Source: Actinoplanes missouriensis 431 (lineage in GTDB: Bacteria > Actinomycetota > Actinomycetes > Mycobacteriales > Micromonosporaceae). From it: 64,000 nucleotides of DNA. The notes under the pieces were generated by a model, which was not told the DNA's origin, ran no database searches, and saw only the letters and a program-made list of their open reading frames with translations. Of this stretch, positions 18,574 through 25,156 are shown piece after piece. The stretch covers positions 2,728,001-2,792,000 of the forward strand of contig NC_017093.1 in assembly GCF_000284295.1 (NCBI RefSeq), read 5' to 3'. Position numbers and translations under genes: made by a program. How positions within the stretch are numbered: the first letter of the stretch is position 1; every line of letters begins with the position of its first letter.

Positions 18574-19233
18574 TTACGCACCGGGCTTGACCAGCCCGAT
18601 CTCGTACGCGAGCACGACGGCCTGCACGCGGTCGCGTAGTTCCAGTTTAGTCAGGATACGACCGAAATGAGTCTTCACCGTGCCCTCGGCCACGAAGAGC
18701 CGGGCGGCGATCTCGCCGTTCGACAGCCCGGCCGCGACGAGCTCCAGCACCTCGCGTTCCCGGTCGGTCAGCGACGCCAGCCGCTCGTCGGCGCGCCCCG
18801 GCAGGGTCAGCTGCCCGGAGAATCGGTCCAGCAGCGTCCGGGTCACGCGCGGCGCCACCACCGACTCGCCGGCCGCGACCACTCGGATCGCGTCGAGCAG
18901 CTGCTCGGGCGGCGCGTTCTTCAGCAGGAACCCGCTCGCCCCGGCCTGCAGCGCCGCGAACGCGTCCTCGTCGGTGTCGAACGTGGTCAGCACCAGCACG
19001 CGCGGGCCGTCCGGCCCGGCACAGATCCGCCGCGTCGCCTCCACCCCGTCCATCACCGGCATGCGGATGTCCATCACCACCACGTCGGCGCTCGTACGGG
19101 CCAGCAGGGCCAGGGCCTCGGCGCCGTCACCGGCCTCGCCGACCACCTCCATGTCGGCCTGCGCAGACAGCACCATCCCGAACCCGGCGCGGACCAACGC
19201 CTGGTCGTCGACAAGCACGACCCTGATGCTCAT
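18574..19233 (-). CDS. NarL/LuxR-family response regulator
   Basis: 219 aa from the ATG at 19233, preceded by AAGGAGG. The receiver has DD at 9-10 and Asp55 in VVMDIRMPVMDG, with the conserved lysine in FLLKNAPPEQL. The C-terminal LuxR helix-turn-helix (~150-215) contains LTDREREVLELVAAGLSN and GTVKTHFGRIL. The start overlaps the kinase stop (ATGA). The genes downstream on the same strand (small membrane protein, ATPase, permease) begin 82 bp after its stop, so a five-gene operon is likely. Confidence 0.94.
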   Translation of the reverse strand: MSIRVVLVDDQALVRAGFGMVLSAQADMEVVGEAGDGAEALALLARTSADVVVMDIRMPVMDGVEATRRICAGPDGPRVLVLTTFDTDEDAFAALQAGASGFLLKNAPPEQLLDAIRVVAAGESVVAPRVTRTLLDRFSGQLTLPGRADERLASLTDREREVLELVAAGLSNGEIAARLFVAEGTVKTHFGRILTKLELRDRVQAVVLAYEIGLVKPGA

Positions 19234-20399
19234 GGTTCCTCCTTGACCGGGATCATGGCACGGACCAGCCATCCGCCGTCCGGGCCCGGCCCTGCCGACA
19301 GCTCCCCGCCGTGCACGGCCACCCGCTCACGCATGCCGATCAGGCCGTTGCCGCCACCCGTGGTGGCCGGCGCCGCACCCGTGCCGTCGTCGCGCACCTC
19401 CAGCACCGCCCGTCCGGACTCGACGGCCAGGCCGACCGCCACCCGGGTGCCCGGTCCGGCGTGCCGCAGCGCGTTCGTCAGCGACTCCTGCGCGATCCGG
19501 AAAACGGTCAGTTCCTCGGCCGGCGACAGTCGCTCCACGTCGCCGTCGATCCGTGACTCGACGTCGAGACCCGCCGCCCGGGCCCGCTCCACCACCGTGC
19601 CGAGCTGCCCGAGACCCCGCCGGCGGCGGTCCTCGGGATTCTCCTCGCCTCCCGTGCCGCGCAGCACCGCCACGATCCGGTGCATGTCGTCCAGCGCTTC
19701 CCGCCCGGTGCCGGCAACAGTGCCCATGGCCTCCCGTGCGCGCTCGGCGTCGGTGTCAAGCACATAGCGGGCGCCGTCGGCCTGCGCGATCATCACGGCC
19801 AGGCTGTGCGCCACCACGTCGTGCAGCTCACGAGCGATGAACGTCCGCTCGTCGGCCGCCGCCAGACGGGCCAGCTGGTCGCGCTCGCGCTCCGCGGCGA
19901 CGGCCCGCTCGGCCAGCACGACGCCGCGTTCACGGTTGGTCCGCAGCACGTAGGCGATCAGCCACAACGCTCCGCCGGCGGCCAGGATGACGGCCTGTTC
20001 GGCGAGGTACGGGTAGTCGAGGACCGATCCCGACCAGGCAGCGTCGATCCGGACCAGGGAGGCGACGACGCTGCCGGCCGCGACCACGAGGCCGGACAGG
20101 TACACCGCCCTCTGGCCGGGGGAGTGGGTCACCACCGCCAGCATCGCCACGAGCAGCGCCACGTCGTACCCCGCCGGAACCGCCGAAGCGGACACCACCT
20201 GCACCGCGCCGAGGACGGCGATAACCGTGAAGACCCGGACCGGCGCGTGGCGCCGGGCGATCAGCGCGACCGCCATGGCGATGCCGATGACAACGTCCCA
20301 CGCCGAGTAGTCGCGGTACTGCACGGCGACGGTCGCCACCACCGTGACGATGATCAGGTCCCACAGGAGAAGCAGTTGCGGGGTCCACCGGCCGAACAT
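19230..20399 (-). CDS. NarL-type sensor histidine kinase (HisKA_3)
   Basis: 389 aa from the ATG at 20399; longer in-frame starts exist but add unrelated sequence. Five or so membrane helices (~10-150) have almost no extracellular loops, so sensing is probably within the membrane. This is followed by a short coiled coil and the HisKA_3 box with His193 in ARELHDVVAHSL. The ATPase domain has DGTG and GGGNGLIGMRERV. This is the DesK-like group that partners LuxR-type regulators and often controls ABC exporters encoded beside it, as here. Confidence 0.9.
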   Translation of the reverse strand: MFGRWTPQLLLLWDLIIVTVVATVAVQYRDYSAWDVVIGIAMAVALIARRHAPVRVFTVIAVLGAVQVVSASAVPAGYDVALLVAMLAVVTHSPGQRAVYLSGLVVAAGSVVASLVRIDAAWSGSVLDYPYLAEQAVILAAGGALWLIAYVLRTNRERGVVLAERAVAAERERDQLARLAAADERTFIARELHDVVAHSLAVMIAQADGARYVLDTDAERAREAMGTVAGTGREALDDMHRIVAVLRGTGGEENPEDRRRRGLGQLGTVVERARAAGLDVESRIDGDVERLSPAEELTVFRIAQESLTNALRHAGPGTRVAVGLAVESGRAVLEVRDDGTGAAPATTGGGNGLIGMRERVAVHGGELSAGPGPDGGWLVRAMIPVKEEP

Positions 20400-20766
20400 C
20401 CCGCCACGATAGACGGCTCGATCACCGCCGTGGGAGCGCAGAGACGCTGCCCCTCCGCCGCCGGGCCGACGGAAGGTCCCAGAGCGCAGCCGTTGCCGAA
20501 GTCGGCCGGCGTGCCCGCTGCCGTGACAATCCGGGCCGGTGCCAGCCGGCATTATGGAGGGCGGCATAGAGCGGTTCGCGCACCTTACCGGTGGCAGATC
20601 GGAGCGTTCGTGTTCGAGTTCGCTGGAGACGCCGCTCGTCAAGAAGACCAGTCTGGGAGATCCATCGATGTTCCGACAAAACGGGCTTTGTGCGCCGTCG
20701 CGGAGGTCGGCATCTTTGTGATATTGAGTTTCCGCTGAAGTTGCCCCCTGCTGCCACAATGCATCC
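20400..20766. other. Intergenic stretch with no recognised gene
   Basis: 367 bp between the divergent kinase and small membrane protein genes. It is GC-rich on the left and distinctly AT-richer after ~20640. It must hold both promoters. No hairpin, RNA gene or convincing short coding sequence was found. Confidence 0.5.
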
Positions 20767-21291
20767 ATGAGCACCTCTTGGGGCTGGGCGCTTTCGCTGG
20801 TTTCGGCGCTCGCTGCCACGCTGACGGGAGTCGTTGTTGGCGCCCGACTGAGCCAGCGTTGGCAGTTGGCGCAATGGTCCCGGGCGTCCTCGTTGGAGGC
20901 GTGCACCGGACTCCTCCGAGCGTACGCCGCCGTTTATGACGGCATGAGTCACGGATGTCGCCATAGGATCGAGCCATCAATAGATTGGACCAACTGGAAT
21001 CAAGCATTGGCGGCTGCCAGTCTCTCGGCGACCGCGCAGATAGTGGAAGCTGCAGTCGCTCTTGACGACGTGGTCTGGGCGGTTGATGCCAAGATCGTGA
21101 AGGGCCATAACGGGCTGGACGAGTGGCTGGTTCATCGTAAATTGCTTGAGAGTGCCAGATTGAACTTTATCAACGTTGTCCGAAGCGAATTGGCTGTGGA
21201 TCACAAAATACTCGATCGCGCGGTCGGCTCAAATCGCGGGTCCGGCCATTCGAGCGACAGATATGAGCGACCCGAGACGGGTGCGGAGTAG
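20767..21291 (+). CDS. Hypothetical protein with one N-terminal membrane helix
   Basis: 174 aa. Residues ~6-28 form a membrane helix followed by a mostly helical cytoplasmic domain (WQLAQWSRASSLEACTGLL, then LSATAQIVEAAVALDDVVW). No known motif was recognised. The codon usage is noticeably less GC-biased at third positions than in its neighbours, which together with flanking remnants hints at transfer or an accessory island. No strong ribosome-binding site precedes the ATG. It lies in the same orientation as, and ~200 bp before, a decayed EVE-like fragment. Confidence 0.6.
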   Translation: MSTSWGWALSLVSALAATLTGVVVGARLSQRWQLAQWSRASSLEACTGLLRAYAAVYDGMSHGCRHRIEPSIDWTNWNQALAAASLSATAQIVEAAVALDDVVWAVDAKIVKGHNGLDEWLVHRKLLESARLNFINVVRSELAVDHKILDRAVGSNRGSGHSSDRYERPETGAE

Positions 21292-21499
21292 TTTTTCACT
21301 GCCTCGGAATGGAAGCCATCGTCCCTCCGGGGATGCGCCGTGCGGCAGCACTCTCGAACACTCGCTGAGGCATCGGACGGGGAACGGCTGGCCGCGCCGC
21401 CGTCATCTGGTGCTTATCCCCATGCCGTGGTGTGCCGTGCCCGCGAGCCACCGGCTGGTGATTCGCTGGGGCGTTCGTGGGTGGGGTTGCGGGACACCT

Positions 21500-21704
21500 C
21501 GACGGACGACGAGTTGTGGGACCTCAACCGGGGCCGCTGCTGCGCGGTCAGTGGGCCACGGGCGGCCGCGCAGGCGGTATCGAACCGGGAGACCGAGTCT
21601 TCTTCCTGCGCCAGGGTGAGGAACCGCGTGATGTCATCGGTTTTGAGCATGTGGTCCAGGGACACGAGCAAGTCTTGCCGCAACAGGCGCCCCCGGAGGA
21701 GTGA
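21500..21704 (+). pseudogene. Remnant of an EVE/PUA-like domain protein
   Basis: The frame ending at the TGA at 21702-21704 reads GQWATGGRAGG then IEPGDRVFFLRQGEEPRDVIG. This closely resembles the GDRVFLLRQG-x-EPRGI-G core of EVE/PUA-like modules found in actinobacterial HNH endonuclease-type proteins. Upstream, the expected N-terminal part of the domain is not in any one frame, and the sequence stops after ~60 residues. It is therefore read as a decayed fragment. The family is recalled from motif, not searched. Confidence 0.35.
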
Positions 21705-21806
21705 CCGTTGGCCGCGGAGGGCTCCGGATCGACGGTGCCCGCGCAAACACCTCCGGCGTCGGCCACCCGGCATCCCCTCCCGCCAGCAGCGAGAGGGGCC
21801 GGTGGG

Positions 21807-22415
21807 TCAGACGCAGGGTGGCACATAGCGGTCGAACCGCAGGCCCCGGAACTCGATCTCGTTGGCCGTCTTGCCCACGAAGACGAGGCCGCGCGCCTCG
21901 CTCAGTGCCGAGGCGAAGGTGTGCGCCGGAACGCCCAACTCGGGCACGGCTGCCCAGGCCTGCGGGCGGAAGCTGAAGAACCTGGTCACCAGCCGTCCGC
22001 CGGTCGACGGAATCGTGGTGGCCCACTGAGCGCCGCCACTCCAGTGCGATGCCGGCCGCAGCTGTACCCACAGGTCTTCGGTGGCGCTGTAGGTGAGTCG
22101 GAACCCGGCCGACCGCGTCAGGTCGGCCTGCGCCTCGAACCGGTTCCCGAGCCACACCACGACGACGTGCCACTCGGCGTTGACGAATGCCACCTGGGCG
22201 GCGTACCGGGGCTTGCCGTGGTGTCCGCCGCGGAGCGGGACGAGCAGGCTGCCGTTGGCCGGCACGGTGGTGCCCTCGCCGCTGGCCAGCCACTGCTGCA
22301 GGCGGTCGATCGACGGGGTGGCGCACTCGCGGAGGCCGGGGCCCGTGGCGTGCGCGGCGCCGGGAGCCAGCAGCACGCCGGTGATCAAGCCGGCGAGAAG
22401 AGTTCGTGCCCGCAT
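21807..22415 (-). CDS. Secreted hypothetical protein
   Basis: 202 aa with a clear Sec signal peptide (MRARTLLAGLITGVLLAPG, cleavage near AHA-TG at ~24). The mature part is beta-rich with a single N-terminal (RECATP) and a single C-terminal cysteine (PPCV), probably a disulfide. GGAGGCC lies just before the ATG. The upstream spacer contains an AT-rich segment (~22434-22452) that stands out from the local GC content and probably holds the promoter. No catalytic motif was recognised. Confidence 0.7.
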   Translation of the reverse strand: MRARTLLAGLITGVLLAPGAAHATGPGLRECATPSIDRLQQWLASGEGTTVPANGSLLVPLRGGHHGKPRYAAQVAFVNAEWHVVVVWLGNRFEAQADLTRSAGFRLTYSATEDLWVQLRPASHWSGGAQWATTIPSTGGRLVTRFFSFRPQAWAAVPELGVPAHTFASALSEARGLVFVGKTANEIEFRGLRFDRYVPPCV

Positions 22416-22578
22416 GGGAAGGCCTCCACTTCAGTAAAGTTTGTTAAATTTTGGCGATCAGGGCGAACGCAGTCAAGAACATAGATACGTTTTCGTGGTG
22501 TGCGGCGGTGGCGGTGGACTGCCAGGACCCGGCCGATGCCGTCGCAGGCCCGGTGGATTCGGGTGGTATTTACTGACT

Positions 22579-23106
22579 ATGACGCGTGCGCTGATCACTG
22601 TCGGACACGGTGCAGCAGGGCAAACTGAACTAACGGCCCTGCTGCGCGGTGCCGGGGTCGCTCGTCTGGTGGATGTCCGGCGCTACCCCGGGAGCCGGGC
22701 GCATCCACACGTCAAGCGTGAAGCGATGCGGGACTGGCTGCCGGAAGCCGGCATCGCCTACCGCTGGGACGAACGTCTGGGCGGCCGGCGACGCCTACCC
22801 GAGTCGTCCCCGGATCTGTGGTGGCAGGTCCCATCGTTCCGTGCTTACGCAAGCCACATGCGGAGCCCGGAGTTCGCCGATGCCGTCACCGACCTGCTCG
22901 ACGACCTGGACACCGATGTAACGGCGATCATGTGCAGCGAGAGCCTGTGGTGGCGTTGTCACCGCCGGCTGATCGCCGACTTCGTGACCAGCGCGCGCGG
23001 ACGCGCCGTCGTCCACCTACTGCACAACGGCAGACTGACCGAGCACTCGCTCGCCGAGGGTGCCCGGTTGTCGACCGACGGCCTGCTCTACTACGACCGC
23101 GTCTGA
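22579..23106 (+). CDS. DUF488-family protein
   Basis: 175 aa from the ATG at 22579. The N-terminal TVGHG and LVDVRRYPGSR and the later MCSESLWWRCHRRLIADF are the family hallmarks, with the cysteine/histidine pair likely structural or catalytic. DUF488 proteins are cytoplasmic and of unknown function. It ends ~115 bp before the tRNA cluster. No operon partner is evident. Confidence 0.85.
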   Translation: MTRALITVGHGAAGQTELTALLRGAGVARLVDVRRYPGSRAHPHVKREAMRDWLPEAGIAYRWDERLGGRRRLPESSPDLWWQVPSFRAYASHMRSPEFADAVTDLLDDLDTDVTAIMCSESLWWRCHRRLIADFVTSARGRAVVHLLHNGRLTEHSLAEGARLSTDGLLYYDRV

Positions 23107-23222
23107 GCCTTGCGAGCGTGGGCCTGACCGGAAACCGGCCAGCCGCGACAAGGTGGCACTGCGAGCAGGCCTGGCTCGACCCCGAGGCAGGCAAGGTTTT
23201 CTGCCCGGGCGCCGGCTCATCG

Positions 23223-23288
23223 GGGGGTGTGGCGCAATCCGGTAGCGCAGCGGCCTCCAAATCCGAAGGTTGCAGGTTCGAAGCCCAT
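23223..23288 (+). tRNA. Degenerate tRNA-Trp(CCA)-like gene lacking the 3' acceptor strand
   Basis: The D arm is perfect (GCGC/GCGC), the anticodon loop is CTCCAAA and the T-loop core GGTTCGAA is present. This resembles actinobacterial tRNA-Trp. The anticodon stem has mismatches, the T stem has two, and the 7-nt 3' acceptor strand is missing: base 23289 is the first base of the next tRNA. It is probably a pseudo-tRNA or is processed in an unusual way. Confidence 0.5.
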
Positions 23289-23361
23289 GCCGGAGTAGCT
23301 CACCGGGTAGAGCGCGCCGCTCATGACGGCGAGGTAGACGGTTCGAGCCCGTCCTTCGGCA
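23289..23361 (+). tRNA. tRNA with CAT anticodon (Met, or Ile2 if modified)
   Basis: A complete 73-nt cloverleaf. The acceptor is GCCGGAG/CTTCGGC (one G-T pair), D arm GCTC/GAGC, anticodon stem CGCCG/CGGCG with loop CTCATGA, and T stem GACGG/CCGTC with TTCGAGC. The discriminator is A and CCA is not encoded. The anticodon stem lacks the three consecutive G-C pairs of an initiator, so it is an elongator Met or lysidine-type Ile2. It abuts the Trp-like sequence with no spacer. Confidence 0.85.
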
Positions 23362-23402
23362 CGAAGTTTTCGGAAATTGGTTCCGTTCGGCGTACGAGAA
23401 AG

Positions 23403-23477
23403 GCCCGTGTAGCCCAATTGGCAGGAGGCATCCCGTTCAGGGCGGGAGTAGTGCGCGTTCGAATCGCGCCACGGGTA
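23403..23477 (+). tRNA. tRNA with CAG (Leu) anticodon on a short-variable-arm scaffold
   Basis: 75 nt. The acceptor is GCCCGTG/CACGGGT, anticodon stem TCCCG/CGGGA (perfect) with loop TTCAGGG, T stem GCGCG/CGCGC (perfect) with TTCGAAT, discriminator A, no encoded CCA. The D stem has only three pairs. The variable region is 5 nt (GTAGT), while genuine leucine tRNAs carry a long extra arm. The leucine assignment by anticodon and the class I shape therefore conflict. Confidence 0.75.
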
Positions 23478-23509
23478 CGACGTGGGTTCATGCCGGCGTA
23501 GGGAGTTCG

Positions 23510-23582
23510 CTTGATCGCGGGTGGGGCCGCCCGCCTGCTGAGCGGGTCCTGCGGGCACTCCGGTTCGATTCCGGCCATGGCC
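23510..23582 (+). tRNA. tRNA-like sequence with GCT (Ser) anticodon, incomplete
   Basis: A perfect anticodon stem (CCCGC/GCGGG, 23530-23534 with 23542-23546) has loop CTGCTGA. A 12-nt variable region and a T arm (CCGG-TTCGATT-CCGG) follow. No pairing acceptor stem or D arm could be found at the right distance, so the ends are approximate. It is probably a decayed member of the same cluster. Confidence 0.4.
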
Positions 23583-23710
23583 TCGTAATCCGGCTCGTCG
23601 CGTTCGCGCAGCGGAGCCTTTCCGCAGCCACGCCGAGGAGGCCTCGCGTGCAGCCGGTTCCGACTCCACGCGGACCTGGTGCGGACCCGCGTTCCGACGG
23701 TGACCAGGAA

Positions 23711-23728
23711 GGTTACCTCCTGGTTACC
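23711..23728. promoter_or_regulatory. GGTTACC direct repeat upstream of the RidA-like gene
   Basis: Two GGTTACC heptamers (23711-23717, 23722-23728), 11 bp apart start to start, lie ~50 bp before the HxlR-type palindrome. They match its half-site GGTWACC and may be secondary binding sites of the same regulator. Confidence 0.4.
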
Positions 23729-23768
23729 CGGTCACTTAAAAGTGCGTTCTTCCCTGCTCAGCTCTCAT

Positions 23769-23797
23769 CTCTTACGGTTCCCTGGTAACCGAAAGAG
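23769..23797. promoter_or_regulatory. Putative HxlR operator in the RidA-like promoter
   Basis: A near-palindrome centred on GGTTCCCTGGTAACC (23776-23790) with flanking CTCTT...AAGAG arms. It lies 25 bp before the ATG of the RidA-like gene. Almost the same sequence, with similar arms, lies before the HxlR gene at 24621-24653. Confidence 0.65.
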
Positions 23798-23814
23798 AGC
23801 ACGGAGGCACCATC

Positions 23815-24222
23815 ATGGCCGTAACCCTGATCAACCCGAACGGGCTGCCCGAGATCCCGATCTACCGGCAGGTGTCGGTGGCGACCGGCTCGAGGCTCGT
23901 CCACGTCGCGGGTCAGGTCTCCTGGGACGAGAACGGCGCGCCGGTCGGCGAGGGCGACCTGGCGGCCCAGGTCGAGCAGTGCTATCTCAACGTGGGCAAG
24001 GCCCTGGCCGGCGCCGGTGCCACGTTCGCTGATGTGGTGAAGCTGACCATGCACGTCGTCGACTGGCGGCCCGAGCAGATGCCCCTGGTGCTGGACGGGA
24101 TCAGCCGCGCGGCAGCGAAGCTGGGCATCACTCCGGCGGCGCCGGCTTCGCTGTTCGGCATCGTGGCGCTGGACGTGCCGGAGCACCTGGTGGAACTGGA
24201 AGCCGTCGCCGTTCTGGACTAA
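23815..24222 (+). CDS. Rid (YjgF/YER057c/UK114) family protein
   Basis: 135 aa, the usual length. The N-terminal LVHVAGQVSWD, the central GATFADVVKLTMHVVD and C-terminal HLVELEAVAVLD are typical of the family, which forms trimers. In RidA proper a catalytic arginine lies in FPARS, where it hydrolyses reactive enamines. Here the aligned stretch reads APASL, with serine at the arginine position, so the protein is probably not a classic enamine deaminase but belongs to another Rid subgroup. Its stop overlaps the HxlR gene's stop by three bases, and both genes share an operator-like palindrome. Confidence 0.88.
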   Translation: MAVTLINPNGLPEIPIYRQVSVATGSRLVHVAGQVSWDENGAPVGEGDLAAQVEQCYLNVGKALAGAGATFADVVKLTMHVVDWRPEQMPLVLDGISRAAAKLGITPAAPASLFGIVALDVPEHLVELEAVAVLD

Positions 24223-24614
24223 CCGTCGGCCGGGTTGCGGAACCGGCGGCGGGACGCCTCGATGTGTTCGAGGTGCTTCTGCGTCCAGCCGCATATGCCG
24301 TCGACCACCTGGCGCAACCCCTCGCCGGCCTCGGTGAGGGTGTATTCGACGCGTGGCGGGATGGTGGGGTGAACGGTGCGCCGCACCAGCCCGTTGCGTT
24401 CCAGCATGCGCAGGTTCTGGGTGAGCATCTTGTGGCTGATGCCACCGATCTCGTTGCGGAGCTCGCTGAACCGCAGCGTGTCCTGGCCCAGGAACTCGAT
24501 GATCAGGAAAGCCCACTTGTTGGCCACGTCGGAGAAGATCTCCCGTGCCAGCGAGTCGGCTCGGGCCAGGTCGGCTTCGGGAGGGAGCGCACTGATCTCG
24601 TTGCGGGTTCCCAT
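24219..24614 (-). CDS. HxlR-family transcriptional regulator
   Basis: 131 aa. The winged helix-turn-helix spans ~28-115, with DVANKWAFLIIEFLGQDTLRF-type sequence, SHKMLTQNLRMLERNGLV as the recognition segment and RVEYTLTEAGEGL as the wing. There is no N-terminal sensory cysteine of the HypR/QorR kind. It converges on the RidA-like gene. Matching palindromes before both genes indicate that this regulator controls itself and the RidA-like gene. Confidence 0.92.
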   Translation of the reverse strand: MGTRNEISALPPEADLARADSLAREIFSDVANKWAFLIIEFLGQDTLRFSELRNEIGGISHKMLTQNLRMLERNGLVRRTVHPTIPPRVEYTLTEAGEGLRQVVDGICGWTQKHLEHIEASRRRFRNPADG

Positions 24615-24620
24615 TCTGCG

Positions 24621-24653
24621 CTCTCCTTCGGTTCCTTGGTAACCGTCAGAGAG
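24621..24653. promoter_or_regulatory. Putative HxlR operator in its own promoter
   Basis: GGTTCCTTGGTAACC (24630-24644) with CTCT...AGAG flanks, beginning 7 bp before the HxlR start codon. It matches the site at 23769-23797 in core and arm composition, supporting autoregulation. Confidence 0.65.
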
Positions 24654-24662
24654 TATCGCCGA

Positions 24663-25060
24663 TCAGCGTTCTCCGGGGCGGCGGGTCAGGACGTGCGGAC
24701 CCGCCGCCGTGCGTGAGCCGTGCGCCGAGCGGATCGTCCAGCCATCCCGATCGAACCGCGCGGACGGCGTTCGGGATGTGTCGCCCAGGCGTCCACCGGG
24801 CCGGGCGGCGGCGATGCCGGCTTCCAGCACCTGCTCGGTGGCCTCAATGCGGGGGCGGCAGGAGGTAGCCGTCGCCTGGCCCCAGGGCGCGCGGTCGCCC
24901 GCCGTTGCCGCCTTCGTGCGCGCCGCTTTCCGGAGAGCCGCACCTGCCAGGCCGATCGCCGGCACCGACCTCGCGGGCAGCAGTAACCCGATCATCGCCC
25001 TCGAGGGCAGTCGAACCTTGCTCAGGCCTACCATGTCGCCACCCGGTCGTCCGAAGTAGA
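24663..25060 (-). pseudogene. Internally deleted copy of the membrane protein at 49117-49926
   Basis: Reading on the minus strand from ~25034, the peptide begins with VRL-x-SRAMIGLLL, matching residues ~7-20 of the 269-aa membrane protein. It then jumps to IGLA-x-AALRK, matching that protein's segment near residue 205. After that it runs into unrelated sequence to a stop at 24663. The DNA upstream of the start (to ~25060) is also similar to the promoter-side DNA of the intact gene (49926-49990). The copy has therefore lost about 180 codons in the middle. Confidence 0.6.
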
Positions 25061-25156
25061 GGACTTCGCCGGCCCGCGTACATCGGAAGCGCAGCGCGAG
25101 GTGGTCGATTTTCTTGATACCGTCCGATGACCTCGGTCATCGACAGATGGACATGC

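Noticed and set aside
23217..23669. 150-codon minus-strand ORF over the tRNA cluster
   Set aside because: Its GMGFEPATFGF- and DSNAHYS-type peptides are the classic false translation of tRNA genes.
22934..23814. Integrated element using the tRNA cluster as attachment site
   Set aside because: No integrase or excisionase gene and no repeated tRNA 3' end was found on either side within the window.
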